From a virus: a DNA stretch of 39,737 bases. Position numbers and translations under genes: made by a program. The stretch is from IMG/VR virus record IMGVR_UViG_3300034956_000530, positions 1 through 39,737 of that record. The stretch is one strand, 5' to 3'. Positions 1-9,059 of the stretch are shown here, piece by piece. Position 1 is the first letter of the stretch. Every line of letters starts with the position of its first letter. The notes under the pieces are model-generated. The model searched no databases. It had not been told where the DNA came from and was given only the letters and a program-made list of their open reading frames with translations.

Positions 1-26
1 TACGTAGTTAATTAAAAGGATATATC

Positions 27-938
27 ATGGCAGTAACAGTAGGTCAAACAATTGGTGAAGCAGAATATACTACGATACGTGGCGGAATAGTATTAGTAAT
101 GGGTACACCGACAGGCACTGGAACAGGGGCAGCTGGGTACAATGAATCAATCACTTCTTCTACTGTTAGTCCTGGTGATAAAATAGCTGCGGCAGACTGG
201 AACAACTTAAAAACTGATATTGATAAAGCATACACACACCAAGTTGGATCAGCACCAAATCCTGCATTAGCAACTGTTAATACTGATAGCGGAATTACAA
301 AAACAATACACGATGCACTTGAAGCTGCGACTAATTTTATTAAAAATGCCTCAAATAGATTTACAATAGGTAGCGGACAATCAACAACTGTTAGTGCTAG
401 AAGTAAAACTAAAACCAATTGGAACGGAACACAAGTTCATGCTGTAAATTTTACATGGTCAAGTTTAAACGAGGCTAAGGCATTCTTTAATGCAGGTGGA
501 AAACTAGTATTTTCGTCAACTTTGTCATATACAGGCGGTGAAGCAAAAACACTAGATTGGCAATCAACGGTCGCAGGGCCAGGCGTTGTTACTATGAATC
601 ATGTTAGTGTTAGTAAAACAGGAGCATCTGGTACTGTCATTAATGATGGATACTACGATCTCAGTACCGCTGCTCGCTATTTGGTAGCAAAAACGGGTAC
701 AAATCCATACTCAGAAAACGATTATCAAATTGAAGCTAGATCGATCACAAATGGCGTTAGAATTCGTCTAATTTATAGAGATGATGACGCAGGCGACCAA
801 ACAGGCTCAGGGCCAGCAGTAGACGAAAATGTAAAAGGTACACTAACTAGTGCGCTAAGTTATATTCGACCAACCGGTTCAAACGTACAGACCACTGCTC
901 CTACAATTGCAGTTCATAGTTCAAATACATTCACATAA
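27..938 (+). CDS. Probable virion structural protein
   Basis: A 303-residue protein rich in Thr, Ser, Gly, Asn and Ala, with few Cys and no membrane segment or enzyme motif. The low-complexity Gly/Thr-rich N-terminal third and the beta-rich, Ser/Thr-heavy remainder resemble proteins of phage tails, fibres or necks. I recognise the style but not a named family. The ATG is preceded by AAGGA at 16-20 with 6-base spacing, which supports this start. It lies outside the radical SAM cargo, separated by a 58-base gap holding a strong promoter, so it probably belongs to a late virion block continuing leftward beyond the window. Function is inferred from composition and context. Confidence 0.6.
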   Translation: MAVTVGQTIGEAEYTTIRGGIVLVMGTPTGTGTGAAGYNESITSSTVSPGDKIAAADWNNLKTDIDKAYTHQVGSAPNPALATVNTDSGITKTIHDALEAATNFIKNASNRFTIGSGQSTTVSARSKTKTNWNGTQVHAVNFTWSSLNEAKAFFNAGGKLVFSSTLSYTGGEAKTLDWQSTVAGPGVVTMNHVSVSKTGASGTVINDGYYDLSTAARYLVAKTGTNPYSENDYQIEARSITNGVRIRLIYRDDDAGDQTGSGPAVDENVKGTLTSALSYIRPTGSNVQTTAPTIAVHSSNTFT

Positions 939-941
939 CAC

Positions 942-970
942 TTGACACATTAAAGAATTGAGTATATACT
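942..970 (+). promoter_or_regulatory. Sigma-70-like promoter opening the cargo region
   Basis: TTGACA at 942-947 and TATACT at 965-970 are separated by exactly 17 bases. The -35 matches consensus fully and the -10 differs from TATAAT at one position. Transcription would start near 977, about 20 bases before the next ATG, with GAGGA at 985-989 as ribosome binding site. It fills most of the only sizeable gap on the left side. This suggests transcription by the unmodified host polymerase, while the flanking virion genes are probably late. Confidence 0.75.
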
Positions 971-996
971 TATAACAAGTATATGAGGATTTATCT

Positions 997-1344
997 ATGG
1001 ACGAACGCTTACAAAAAGCATTAGAGTTTTCTAATTTTTTAGAAACACAAAATAATCAAAAACGCATATTTTTAGCACAGTATAAGGAAAATCTTGTACA
1101 CTACACTCGCGGACACAAGTTTACAGTTACGCAAGAATTAATTAATTTTGTACATACATTGTCAAACATGCACCCAATCGGTGCTGTAGTATTAGATGAT
1201 AATAATACTCCATTTGCTATTACTGACATTGATGAATTTGCAAAAGAGATAATGGGTGTATATGTATTTGCTTCTCGTAAGTATGCTATTGATTATGAAT
1301 CAATTAAACACCATAGATCAGTACAAGGATTAATAGATCTATGA
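997..1344 (+). CDS. Hypothetical protein, first gene of the cargo unit
   Basis: A 115-residue acidic/basic mixed soluble protein with no Cys, no signal peptide and no membrane segment. The N-terminal half reads as amphipathic helix (about residues 1-60); a short beta-like stretch follows around residues 65-75. I do not recognise the family. The start is well supported by GAGGA at 985-989, 7 bases upstream, and by the consensus promoter just before it. Its stop overlaps the next ATG as ATGA (1341-1344), so it is translationally coupled to the glycosyltransferase-like gene. As the promoter-proximal gene it should be among the most strongly expressed of the unit; a regulatory or accessory role is possible but not shown. 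Confidence 0.7.
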   Translation: MDERLQKALEFSNFLETQNNQKRIFLAQYKENLVHYTRGHKFTVTQELINFVHTLSNMHPIGAVVLDDNNTPFAITDIDEFAKEIMGVYVFASRKYAIDYESIKHHRSVQGLIDL

Positions 1345-2192
1345 ACAGTGGGGACCGTGGAGTTTTACTTTTTGCATTTAATAACAATCATATTGATTAT
1401 GCAAAACAAGCTATCTATTGTGCAAAACGCATAAAAACACACCTTAATTTACCAGTACAACTTGTTACAGATTCAGTTGAATATATTGAATCGGAATATC
1501 CGTTTTATAAAAATTATATTGATGTAGTAACTTACCAAACTCCGCCGCAAAGTTCTATGAAAACATTTAATGATGGGTTATATAGTGCTAGACGATTAGA
1601 ATGGAAAAATTCTGCTCGTGTTGATGCGTATGACATAAGTGTATTTGAAAACACATTAGTAATTGATACAGATTTATTATTATTTAATGATAAATTATTA
1701 TCTTGTTTTGATACTACTGAAGACTTTATGATTGCTAAACACCATGAACTTGTTAATATTAATGGAATAAACTTCGATAGAGTAAGTGATAAAACTATTC
1801 CAATGTATTGGGCAACTATACTTTACTTTACAAAAAGTGATACTGCTAAGACTGTATTTGATTTAGTTGCACATATCAAAGAAAACTACAATTATTACAG
1901 AACAGTTTATGATATAGTTGAAACTAAGTTTAGGAACGACTTTGCATTTAGTATTGCAATACATATGATGAGCGGATTTGAATCTAGTACAGAGTGGCCC
2001 CAGCAATTAAACAGTGATATGTGGGTGTCAACCGACAGAGATGTATTGATAGACATTAGCGATACTACAGTTAAACTTCTTGCACATAAGTCTTACGATT
2101 ATTTGCCTGTAAAACTTACAGATGCAACAGTTCACGTTATGAATAAATTTAGTTTAAATTCTTTTATAGACAAGGAGTTTGAAAATGAGTAA
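1341..2192 (+). CDS. Glycosyltransferase-like protein (GT-A type, DxD)
   Basis: A 283-residue protein. A central hydrophobic strand ends in VIDTD (residues 107-111), the DxD arrangement that GT-A glycosyltransferases use to bind the divalent metal and nucleotide sugar. The N-terminus has the alternating strand/helix pattern of a Rossmann-like nucleotide-binding half, with a K-R-rich segment around 83-93. It resembles the next gene in layout (both place DxD near residue 90-110 and end in a His-containing C-terminal region), so the two are probably distant paralogues. The start overlaps the upstream stop as ATGA. Donor and acceptor sugars cannot be inferred. Confidence 0.6.
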   Translation: MNSGDRGVLLFAFNNNHIDYAKQAIYCAKRIKTHLNLPVQLVTDSVEYIESEYPFYKNYIDVVTYQTPPQSSMKTFNDGLYSARRLEWKNSARVDAYDISVFENTLVIDTDLLLFNDKLLSCFDTTEDFMIAKHHELVNINGINFDRVSDKTIPMYWATILYFTKSDTAKTVFDLVAHIKENYNYYRTVYDIVETKFRNDFAFSIAIHMMSGFESSTEWPQQLNSDMWVSTDRDVLIDISDTTVKLLAHKSYDYLPVKLTDATVHVMNKFSLNSFIDKEFENE

Positions 2193-3003
2193 TGGTATTT
2201 GTGTAGTAGCACAAAATAACTCAACAACAAACTATGTTAAACAAGCATATGCATTAGCGTTAAGTATACTTGCAAAATCTCCTAACACAAATATAAGTTT
2301 AATTACTAATGATATAGTGCCGTCAATGTATAAAGATGTATTTGATAAAGTAATTCCTATACCATGGAGTGATATCGCATACAATGATTGGAAGATTGAA
2401 AATCGATATAAAGTTTACTATGTGACGCCGTATATTAATACTATTGTGTTTGATGTAGACATGTTAGTGTTAGACGATATTACCCCGATATGGAGTAATT
2501 TACACAATTTGTCCTTTACTACAAATATTAAAACATATCGTAATGAACCTGTTACTACTAGGTATTACCGTAAAGCATTTGATGCAAATAATTTGCCAGA
2601 AGTTTATGTAGGCATGTATCAATTTAGTAAAGGCAACGAAGCACATAACTTTTTTAAGTTGCTTGATGTTATAATGCAAAACTGGGAAGTATTTTATAAA
2701 AAATATGCTCCTAAATCTATGCAAAACTGGAATAGTGTAGATCTGAGCGCAGCAATAGCATTAAAATTATTAGACTCGCATACTACTACATTAAATAGTA
2801 ATAGTATGCTATCTTTTACTCATATGAAGCCTCAAGCACAGCACCTTGCCCATATTCCTAGCAAATGGACAGATATATTATCTGTAGACTTTGGCAATGA
2901 CAATATCTATATTAACGGGTATAAACAGTCGGGTGTACTGCATTATGTTGAAGATGAATTTTTAACTTCCGACATGCTTACCTGGTTAGAGGAACGAGTA
3001 TGA
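2185..3003 (+). CDS. Glycosyltransferase-like protein (GT-A type, DxD)
   Basis: 272 residues from ATG 2185, chosen over the in-frame TTG at 2179 because AAGGAG at 2172-2177 sits 7 bases before it. The FDVDML segment (Asp90 and Asp92) is a DxD metal/nucleotide-sugar motif following a hydrophobic strand, as in glycogenin- or family-8-like GT-A enzymes. The C-terminal third has scattered His residues (for example in THMKP and LAHIP) that could complete the metal site. It overlaps the upstream gene by 8 bases and the downstream one by 4, so expression is coupled. No membrane segment is seen, so it is probably cytosolic in the infected cell. The exact sugar is unknown. Confidence 0.65.
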   Translation: MSNGICVVAQNNSTTNYVKQAYALALSILAKSPNTNISLITNDIVPSMYKDVFDKVIPIPWSDIAYNDWKIENRYKVYYVTPYINTIVFDVDMLVLDDITPIWSNLHNLSFTTNIKTYRNEPVTTRYYRKAFDANNLPEVYVGMYQFSKGNEAHNFFKLLDVIMQNWEVFYKKYAPKSMQNWNSVDLSAAIALKLLDSHTTTLNSNSMLSFTHMKPQAQHLAHIPSKWTDILSVDFGNDNIYINGYKQSGVLHYVEDEFLTSDMLTWLEERV

Positions 3004-3560
3004 TGTTTTACTTATATTATGATGATGTAGGAAATGTTGCATGTGTTACTAATATAATAGATGACTCATTTGGTCCTAATTATATTAATATTGATCTCCA
3101 AACGTATGAAGATTTTTCAAATAGTACTAAGCAACTATCTGATTATATTGTACTTAAAAGTTCAAAAGTCATAGGCAAGATGCTTGTCCTGTCCCGTGAT
3201 CTTTATGGACATGATGGAACAGTACAAGCTTCGGGAATGATTAGTAAACAGCAAGAGATATCAACTAACTCAGTTGTCTTAACACAAGATACAACTAACG
3301 GCACTTGGACAGCTACAAGTACAATGGATGATATAAATTGTGCTTTATTTGCACAAGGTTGGGACCATATCAAAGAATATTATGTAGTTGATAATACAAA
3401 CAGCTTTATATTGTTAGATACGGTGCGAGTTAATTTAAAAACTTTAGCTGCATGTAACACTGTTGCAATAAAAGATTATGATAAAGATATATGCAAATCG
3501 CAAGTTAGCCTTTTATGCAGATCTCATCATGTAAAACATATACATATAGTACAGGAGTAA
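3000..3560 (+). CDS. Hypothetical protein
   Basis: 186 residues with no catalytic motif that I recognise. The sequence is mostly predicted beta strand and loop, with four Cys (three of them in the last third), a His-rich C-terminal tail (SHHVKHIHI) and a central Thr/Ser-rich stretch around residues 90-112. ATG 3000 overlaps the previous stop; a second ATG directly follows at 3003 and either could be used. It sits between two glycosyltransferase-like genes in the same tight operon, which suggests a role in the same pathway or in carrying a substrate, but that is context only. Beta-rich low-complexity composition would also fit a small virion accessory protein. Confidence 0.6.
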   Translation: MMFYLYYDDVGNVACVTNIIDDSFGPNYINIDLQTYEDFSNSTKQLSDYIVLKSSKVIGKMLVLSRDLYGHDGTVQASGMISKQQEISTNSVVLTQDTTNGTWTATSTMDDINCALFAQGWDHIKEYYVVDNTNSFILLDTVRVNLKTLAACNTVAIKDYDKDICKSQVSLLCRSHHVKHIHIVQE

Positions 3561-3563
3561 TAA

Positions 3564-4475
3564 ATGAAAATTATTGACTATGATATCATCTATTTAAGTT
3601 ACGATGAACCAAACGCAGAAAAAAACTATGCAGACTTACTTACTAAAGCACCCTGGGCAAAGCGTGTACACGGTGTAGAAGGCAGCGATGCAGCACATAA
3701 AGCCTGTGCTAATTTAAGCGAAACAGATCGATTTATTACTGTTGACGGTGACAATATTGTACGACCTGGCTTTTTAGAACAAGTATTAGATATTCCACAA
3801 GGCAGTAATTTAGAATCTAGTGTTATTAGTTGGTGCGGTAAAAACGAAATTAATGGGTTAATGTACGGCAACGGCGGCATCAAATGTTGGCCTAAAGAAT
3901 ATGTGTTGCAGATGAAAACACACGAAAATGCAGATCCAGGGAATGTAGCAGCCCAAGTAGATTTTTGCTGGGACTTAAAGTATATTCAACAAAATAGTTG
4001 TTACTCAGATGTTCATAATAATGCTACTCCGCAGCAGGCTTGGCGAGCAGGGTTCCGTGAAGGTGTCAAAATGGCACTTGATAGCGGAGCAAAGCCTACT
4101 AAAGAACAGTTATTAAAAGGTCATTGGAAAAACTTACACAGACTTTGGATTTGGTTAATGATAGGTGCAGACGTAGAAAATGGCGACTGGGCTATATTAG
4201 GAGCAAGAGCAGGACTATATATGACAATGTGTACAGAATGGGACTTTGTCCAAGTTAGAGACTTTGAATACTTAAACGACTTGTGGAAAACTTCCTTTGC
4301 AGGCATCGAAGACATTGAATACGAAACAGGTACGTATGGCATTAAACTCATTAACGAGTTAGACACACCAATTGCAGAAACACCATTTGGTGCTCAACAA
4401 AGTAAATTCTTTAAAACAGTGTATCAAAATCCTAGTAGAAACTCTAGCCAACAGTTTGTGATTGATCCTGAATGA
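3564..4475 (+). CDS. Glycosyltransferase-like protein, larger paralogue
   Basis: 303 residues. The N-terminal region starts with a strand (DIIYLSY), then a Lys/Arg-rich loop containing RVHGVEG, and reaches VDGDN with Asp61 and Asp63, a DxD motif. The order (strand, RVHGVxG, DxD, GGIK) is repeated in the gene at 9060, making the two clear paralogues; this copy is longer, with an extra segment around residues 140-190 and a C-terminal extension of about 50 residues. Trp-rich helices in the middle could bind an acceptor. It is preceded by AGGAG at 3553-3557. Probably transfers a sugar in the same pathway as its neighbours; substrate unknown. Confidence 0.65.
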   Translation: MKIIDYDIIYLSYDEPNAEKNYADLLTKAPWAKRVHGVEGSDAAHKACANLSETDRFITVDGDNIVRPGFLEQVLDIPQGSNLESSVISWCGKNEINGLMYGNGGIKCWPKEYVLQMKTHENADPGNVAAQVDFCWDLKYIQQNSCYSDVHNNATPQQAWRAGFREGVKMALDSGAKPTKEQLLKGHWKNLHRLWIWLMIGADVENGDWAILGARAGLYMTMCTEWDFVQVRDFEYLNDLWKTSFAGIEDIEYETGTYGIKLINELDTPIAETPFGAQQSKFFKTVYQNPSRNSSQQFVIDPE

Positions 4476-4506
4476 ATAATTTAAATAAATGTAGGACTAA
4501 AGAATA

Positions 4507-5901
4507 ATGGAAGATATTAAAAGTTGGAAAAAAGAAAACTTAGATACAATAAGTTGTACCTTCTGCACGGCAAAATGGAAACAAGTTACTCTACATTTAC
4601 ATAATGGGCACACCCATAGTTGTCACCATCCTACTTCACACAAGATTCCTCTTGAAGAATTAAAGGATAATCCTAGCGCATTGCATAATACTAAGTTTAA
4701 AAAACAACAACGTAAACTGATGCTTGAAGGTAAGCGTCCTGAAGAATGTGATTACTGTTGGAGAGTTGAAGACAGTGGTTCTGATGAACTAAGCGACAGA
4801 ACATATAAATCTTTTGAACCTTGGGCACAGCCACACATACAAGACATTGTAGATAAAGGCTGGGATGACAATGTTAATCCAAGTTATTTAGAAGTTAGTT
4901 TTAGTAGTGTATGTAATTTTAAATGCAGTTATTGTTCACCACAAGTAAGTTCTAAGTGGATGGAAGAAATTAAAGAACACGGCCCGTATAATACTTCAAA
5001 AAGATTTAATGATGTAACCTGGTTAATAAAAACTGATGCAATGCCAATACCTAACAGAGAACATAATCCTTATGTAGAAGCATTTTGGAAATGGTGGCCT
5101 GATGTAAGCAAAGACTTAAAGCACTTTAGGATTACTGGCGGCGAGCCACTACTTACTAAAGACACATTCCGTGTGCTTGATGACTTGATAGAAAATCCAA
5201 AGCCTGATCTTGAGTTCTCTGTTAACAGTAACATGTGTGTACCTGATGCAGTGTTTAATAAGTTCATTGAAAAGATGAAAATTATTGGCAGTCAAGGTAA
5301 AGTTAAAAAACTAAAAATATTTACAAGTGCCGAAGCATACGGTGCTCAGGCAGAATACATTCGCAACGGTTTGGATTATGACCAATGGTTATCTAACATA
5401 CGCAAAGTATTAGAAGAAGTGCCTAATTGTACATTTACTTGTATGAGTACATATAATGTGTTAAGCATATTTTCGTTTGATAAAATGTTAAAAGACTTGT
5501 TAGATATTAAATTAGAATTTGGCGGAGCAGGCAAGGCAATACCAATAATACTTGATACTCCTTATTTACGATACCCTAATCATCAAGCAATGTTTATTGC
5601 TGAGCCTGAGTGGCGCGACAAATATGTAAAACCGCAATTAGAGTTTATCCGTAATAATTTTGAAGATAGAAATGTTCGTGGCAAGGAAAACATGGGGTTT
5701 TATCAATGGGAAGGCGATAAGTTTAAGCGGTTATACGATATTATGAATGAAGAACATCTAGACGAAGAAACACTAAGAAAAAATAGATCAGACTTTGTTA
5801 TATTTGTAGACGAGCATGACAGACGCCGAGGAACAAACTTTATAAAGACTTTTCCAGAGATGGAACATGCATATTGCGAATGGAAACAATGTTTAACCTA
5901 A
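4507..5901 (+). CDS. Radical SAM protein, N-terminal twitch type (class A)
   Basis: 464 residues. CNFKCSYC (Cys136, Cys140, Cys143) is the CX3CX2C motif that holds the SAM-cleaving 4Fe-4S cluster, and GGEP-type residues at 211-214 contribute to SAM binding. Ahead of it lies a second Cys set: C17, C20, C39 and CDYC at 81-84, matching the N-terminal auxiliary-cluster segment of the family known as N-terminal twitch radical SAM proteins. Longest but one of the class A members. AGGA at 4493-4496 precedes ATG 4507 by 10 bases. Such enzymes form a 5'-deoxyadenosyl radical and abstract hydrogen from a substrate; the auxiliary cluster often anchors substrate or accepts an electron. Substrate unknown. 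Confidence 0.9.
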   Translation: MEDIKSWKKENLDTISCTFCTAKWKQVTLHLHNGHTHSCHHPTSHKIPLEELKDNPSALHNTKFKKQQRKLMLEGKRPEECDYCWRVEDSGSDELSDRTYKSFEPWAQPHIQDIVDKGWDDNVNPSYLEVSFSSVCNFKCSYCSPQVSSKWMEEIKEHGPYNTSKRFNDVTWLIKTDAMPIPNREHNPYVEAFWKWWPDVSKDLKHFRITGGEPLLTKDTFRVLDDLIENPKPDLEFSVNSNMCVPDAVFNKFIEKMKIIGSQGKVKKLKIFTSAEAYGAQAEYIRNGLDYDQWLSNIRKVLEEVPNCTFTCMSTYNVLSIFSFDKMLKDLLDIKLEFGGAGKAIPIILDTPYLRYPNHQAMFIAEPEWRDKYVKPQLEFIRNNFEDRNVRGKENMGFYQWEGDKFKRLYDIMNEEHLDEETLRKNRSDFVIFVDEHDRRRGTNFIKTFPEMEHAYCEWKQCLT

Positions 5902-7172
5902 TAACATATGGAAAGGGTCCTGACAAACTGTTAGGTATTCCTCCTAATTCTCCTAATTTGATACACCCAATGTATGTAAATGAATGGAAAGAGCATATAG
6001 AATATAATAGTTTTTTTAATTTTGTTAAATTTAAAAAAATCAAGCCTAACACAAAATATGTTGTATATTTAAATCATTATCATCATTTTGTTACAGATAA
6101 GTATCAATCAATTTATAAATTTTATCCACAAGGACAATCATCTGTAAATCTTTTAGATAATATCACTATGCCGGACCGCATATGGAATGACAGTAAAAAT
6201 GGCCTAGTTCATTGGATAATTGATTGGGGAACAGAATGTAGTCAATTTGAGAATAGCACCAACGTAGATTTTAAAAAATTATGTACGGCATTAAATACAG
6301 TCCCAAAAAATATTACACTTATAACGGGTGCAGAAACTGAAAACCCTTACGGAAATATAACATTAAAAACAGCTTCTGACCAAGGTTATAATTGTATTAC
6401 TGGATTTGAGTTATTTAATTTTTTAGAATTAGAAGCCCAAGAAGAAGATCATGCTGAATATATTTCGACAAAAATAAAAGATATCATAAACAATAACATT
6501 TTGACATATAAGTCGTTGAGTTATAATAGATTGCCTCGTATGCAACGAACAATGATTGTAGCACATATTATAAAAAACAATTATGACAAAGAGTGTTTAT
6601 ATAGTTTAGGAACATTTACTAATGTCCCGAGATGGCACTGGGCTGAGCATTTTCCTGAACTAAAAGACCAAGTAGATTTACTTACTGATGGACCTGACAT
6701 ATATCCGCACATAAAAGAGACTAATGTCACTCTTCAAGAAAATCAAGCAGGAACATTGGGCTGGGACCACGGATTAAATTCATATTTCCAACTAGTTACA
6801 GAAACAACTCCGGATAATGCAAGATACCCATTTATAACAGAAAAACTATTAAAACCTCTTGCTATGTTACAACCGTTTATACAATCTGGCCCCAAGGACA
6901 ATATAAAAGTTTTAAAAACACATGGGTTCCATACGTTTGATAAGTGGATTGATCATAGCTACGACGATGAAGAAGATGACATACAAAGACTTCGACTAGT
7001 ATTATGCGAGTTTGATAGATTACAAAATATTCCTGCACCAGTTTGGTCGAAGATGTTAAAAGAAATGTTACCATCGCTGTTGCATAATTATCAATTAATT
7101 AAAAAACCAGTAACACGAAATATTACATCGCAACTAATACCGATATTATTTAATTTTATGGAAAGTGATTAA
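5880..7172 (+). CDS. Hypothetical protein with glycosyltransferase-like C-terminus
   Basis: About 430 residues from ATG 5880; ATG 5889 (three codons later) is also possible, and both overlap the radical SAM gene's end. The C-terminal third carries FITEKLLKPL, then PFI, then a GF-x-TF-x-W-D-x-SYD series. A similar TEK...kPl...PFI...GF arrangement is found in GT-B-type glycosyltransferases such as fucosyltransferase relatives, where the Glu-Lys pair contacts the nucleotide sugar; I infer a glycosyltransferase, but the N-terminal half is unfamiliar. The gene is visibly more AT-rich than 3564 or 7815. It sits between a radical SAM and an SGNH gene in a glycan-like context. Confidence 0.5.
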   Translation: METMFNLITYGKGPDKLLGIPPNSPNLIHPMYVNEWKEHIEYNSFFNFVKFKKIKPNTKYVVYLNHYHHFVTDKYQSIYKFYPQGQSSVNLLDNITMPDRIWNDSKNGLVHWIIDWGTECSQFENSTNVDFKKLCTALNTVPKNITLITGAETENPYGNITLKTASDQGYNCITGFELFNFLELEAQEEDHAEYISTKIKDIINNNILTYKSLSYNRLPRMQRTMIVAHIIKNNYDKECLYSLGTFTNVPRWHWAEHFPELKDQVDLLTDGPDIYPHIKETNVTLQENQAGTLGWDHGLNSYFQLVTETTPDNARYPFITEKLLKPLAMLQPFIQSGPKDNIKVLKTHGFHTFDKWIDHSYDDEEDDIQRLRLVLCEFDRLQNIPAPVWSKMLKEMLPSLLHNYQLIKKPVTRNITSQLIPILFNFMESD

Positions 7173-7173
7173 C

Positions 7174-7818
7174 ATGGCTAAGTTAATAGTAGCAGGTTGT
7201 TCAGTTAGTGATTATACTAATGTTAAGAAGGTATGGGGAGAATACCTTGCTGAACAATTAAATTATGAATATGTACATGAAGCAGCTGGGTGCGGATCAA
7301 ATTATCGTATGTGGAGAGTGTTAACAACTCATATACTTAACGGCAATATAACTCCTGACGATACAGTAATAGTACAATATACTACGCTAGAAAGAAATGA
7401 GTTTTGGTCACCGATAATTGAGGATGACTATTTACGAGATTTACAACATGACGGTAACATAATTAGATTTAAATCAGGGTCACATACATGGGCTAAAGGA
7501 TTTGAAAAAAAATTAATGAAATTATACGAACGTTTTATTAATGACGACTTTGAAAAAGAAAAGTTTGCTAATAATCATATGATGTTTCAATGTTTAGCAA
7601 AGGAATATAAAATAAAAAATTTATATTTTGTAAAATTAGGTGCATATGGTTTAGAAGATTTATTATTTTTACCTCAATATAAAAATAACTTTTTTAACTA
7701 TTCTAACATATTTGATAAAAGTGAAAATCACATAACAAATGATCGATATCATCTTAGTGACATAGGACATAAATTGCTTTCAACTATGATATATAATAAC
7801 ATTAAGGAATCTACATGA
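7174..7818 (+). CDS. SGNH-hydrolase-like protein
   Basis: 214 residues from ATG 7174, preferred over GTG 7165 because GGAAAG lies just upstream. Block I appears as AGCS (Ser10 the candidate nucleophile), a Gly/Asn block as GCGSN (39-43), and the C-terminal DxxH-like block as DRYH (Asp190, His193), followed by LSDIGH. Together they match the SGNH/GDSL esterase and acyltransferase fold. Members cleave or transfer acyl groups, often on polysaccharides. No signal peptide is visible, so it would act in the cytosol. One of seven such proteins in this window; its stop overlaps the sugar dehydrogenase ATG (7815-7818). Confidence 0.6.
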   Translation: MAKLIVAGCSVSDYTNVKKVWGEYLAEQLNYEYVHEAAGCGSNYRMWRVLTTHILNGNITPDDTVIVQYTTLERNEFWSPIIEDDYLRDLQHDGNIIRFKSGSHTWAKGFEKKLMKLYERFINDDFEKEKFANNHMMFQCLAKEYKIKNLYFVKLGAYGLEDLLFLPQYKNNFFNYSNIFDKSENHITNDRYHLSDIGHKLLSTMIYNNIKEST

Positions 7819-9053
7819 AAATTGGATTTATAGGAACGGGCAAATTAGGAATGCCCTGTGCAGAAGCAATTGCAAGCAACGGACACGAAGTTACGGGCTA
7901 TGATGTTGCAAAGCGTACTAGTCATCAAGTAAAAATGTTTTCGACTATCAAAGGCGCAGTCCAAGGCAGAGATATTGTATTTGTTGCAGTGCCTACTCCG
8001 CATGATCCGGACTATGATGGCAGAGCACCTACTGCGCACTTAGATCCAAAAGACTTTAATTACGATATTGTAAAGGATGTACTAGTAGAAGCAAACAAGC
8101 ATATGACACAAAATCAATTGCTTGTGCTTATTAGTACAGTACTACCTGGTACAACACGTAATCAGTTTGTTGACCTCGTGTCTAACACACGCTTTGTATA
8201 CAATCCTTACTTGATTGCAATGGGCAGTGTAGCATGGGATATGGTAAATCCAGAGATGGTAATGATTGGTACTGAAGATGGCAGTGCTACAGGTGATGCC
8301 AAAGAACTTGTAGACTTTTATAAAACTATAATGGAAAACAATCCACGCTATGAGATCGGTACTTGGGACGAATGCGAATGTATCAAAGTATTCTACAATA
8401 CGTTTATTAGTGCTAAAATAGGACTTGTAAACATGATACAGGATGTAGCGCAGCAACAGGGCAACATTAACGTAGACGTTGTTACAAGCGCCCTAGCGCA
8501 GTCTACGATGCGTATTATGGGTCCACAGTATATGAAAGCAGGTATGGGCGATGGAGGTGGATGTCATCCACGTGATAACATTGCACTACGCTACATGGCC
8601 GAAGAACTAGGCTTAGGTTATGACTTGTTTGATAGCATTATGAACGCCAGAGAAATACAAGCAAAGAATATTGCATTAAAATTAGTGCAACATGCAAATG
8701 AACATAATATGCAGATTGTTATTCATGGCAAAGCATACAAGCCAAACGTAGGATATTGCGATGGTAGTTACAGTTTACTGATTGGTCATTACTGTGAAGA
8801 GCAAGGGTTTGCACCTGTATATGTAGATCCACTAACAGGTGACGAGTTTGAGCCACTAGAGCCTTGTGTATTTTTACTAGCACACAGCGCCAGCACTACA
8901 TATAAGTATACTGGCAAAGATAGCGCAGACAAATTATACTGCGATATTCCTAACCGTAGCGTAGTAGTTGATCCGTGGCGCAATTATGTAAATGCAAATT
9001 GTACTGTAATTCATTACGGAAACACTAGACAATCAACTAAAAAGGTGTTATAA
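7815..9053 (+). CDS. UDP-glucose/GDP-mannose 6-dehydrogenase family protein
   Basis: 412 residues with the full domain order of the family. The N-terminal Rossmann motif is GTGKLG within residues 7-12, STVLPGTT lies at 108-115, a central helix has IKVFYNTFISAKIG (Lys191, Asn195), and GGGCHPRDN holds the catalytic Cys250. A C-terminal domain begins at GKAYKPN. The family oxidises C6 of a nucleotide sugar to a carboxylate in two NAD-dependent steps through a Cys thioester. HPRD replaces the common FPKD, so a changed substrate is possible. It overlaps the SGNH gene (ATGA). Visually less AT-rich than its neighbours. It would supply an acidic sugar such as a uronate. Confidence 0.88.
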   Translation: MKIGFIGTGKLGMPCAEAIASNGHEVTGYDVAKRTSHQVKMFSTIKGAVQGRDIVFVAVPTPHDPDYDGRAPTAHLDPKDFNYDIVKDVLVEANKHMTQNQLLVLISTVLPGTTRNQFVDLVSNTRFVYNPYLIAMGSVAWDMVNPEMVMIGTEDGSATGDAKELVDFYKTIMENNPRYEIGTWDECECIKVFYNTFISAKIGLVNMIQDVAQQQGNINVDVVTSALAQSTMRIMGPQYMKAGMGDGGGCHPRDNIALRYMAEELGLGYDLFDSIMNAREIQAKNIALKLVQHANEHNMQIVIHGKAYKPNVGYCDGSYSLLIGHYCEEQGFAPVYVDPLTGDEFEPLEPCVFLLAHSASTTYKYTGKDSADKLYCDIPNRSVVVDPWRNYVNANCTVIHYGNTRQSTKKVL

Positions 9054-9059
9054 TAAGAT

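Noticed and set aside
6501-6527. TTGACA and TATAAT inside the 5880 gene
   Set aside because: Both hexamers are perfect but the spacing is only 15 bases and they lie in coding DNA of a continuous unit; could be chance in AT-rich sequence.
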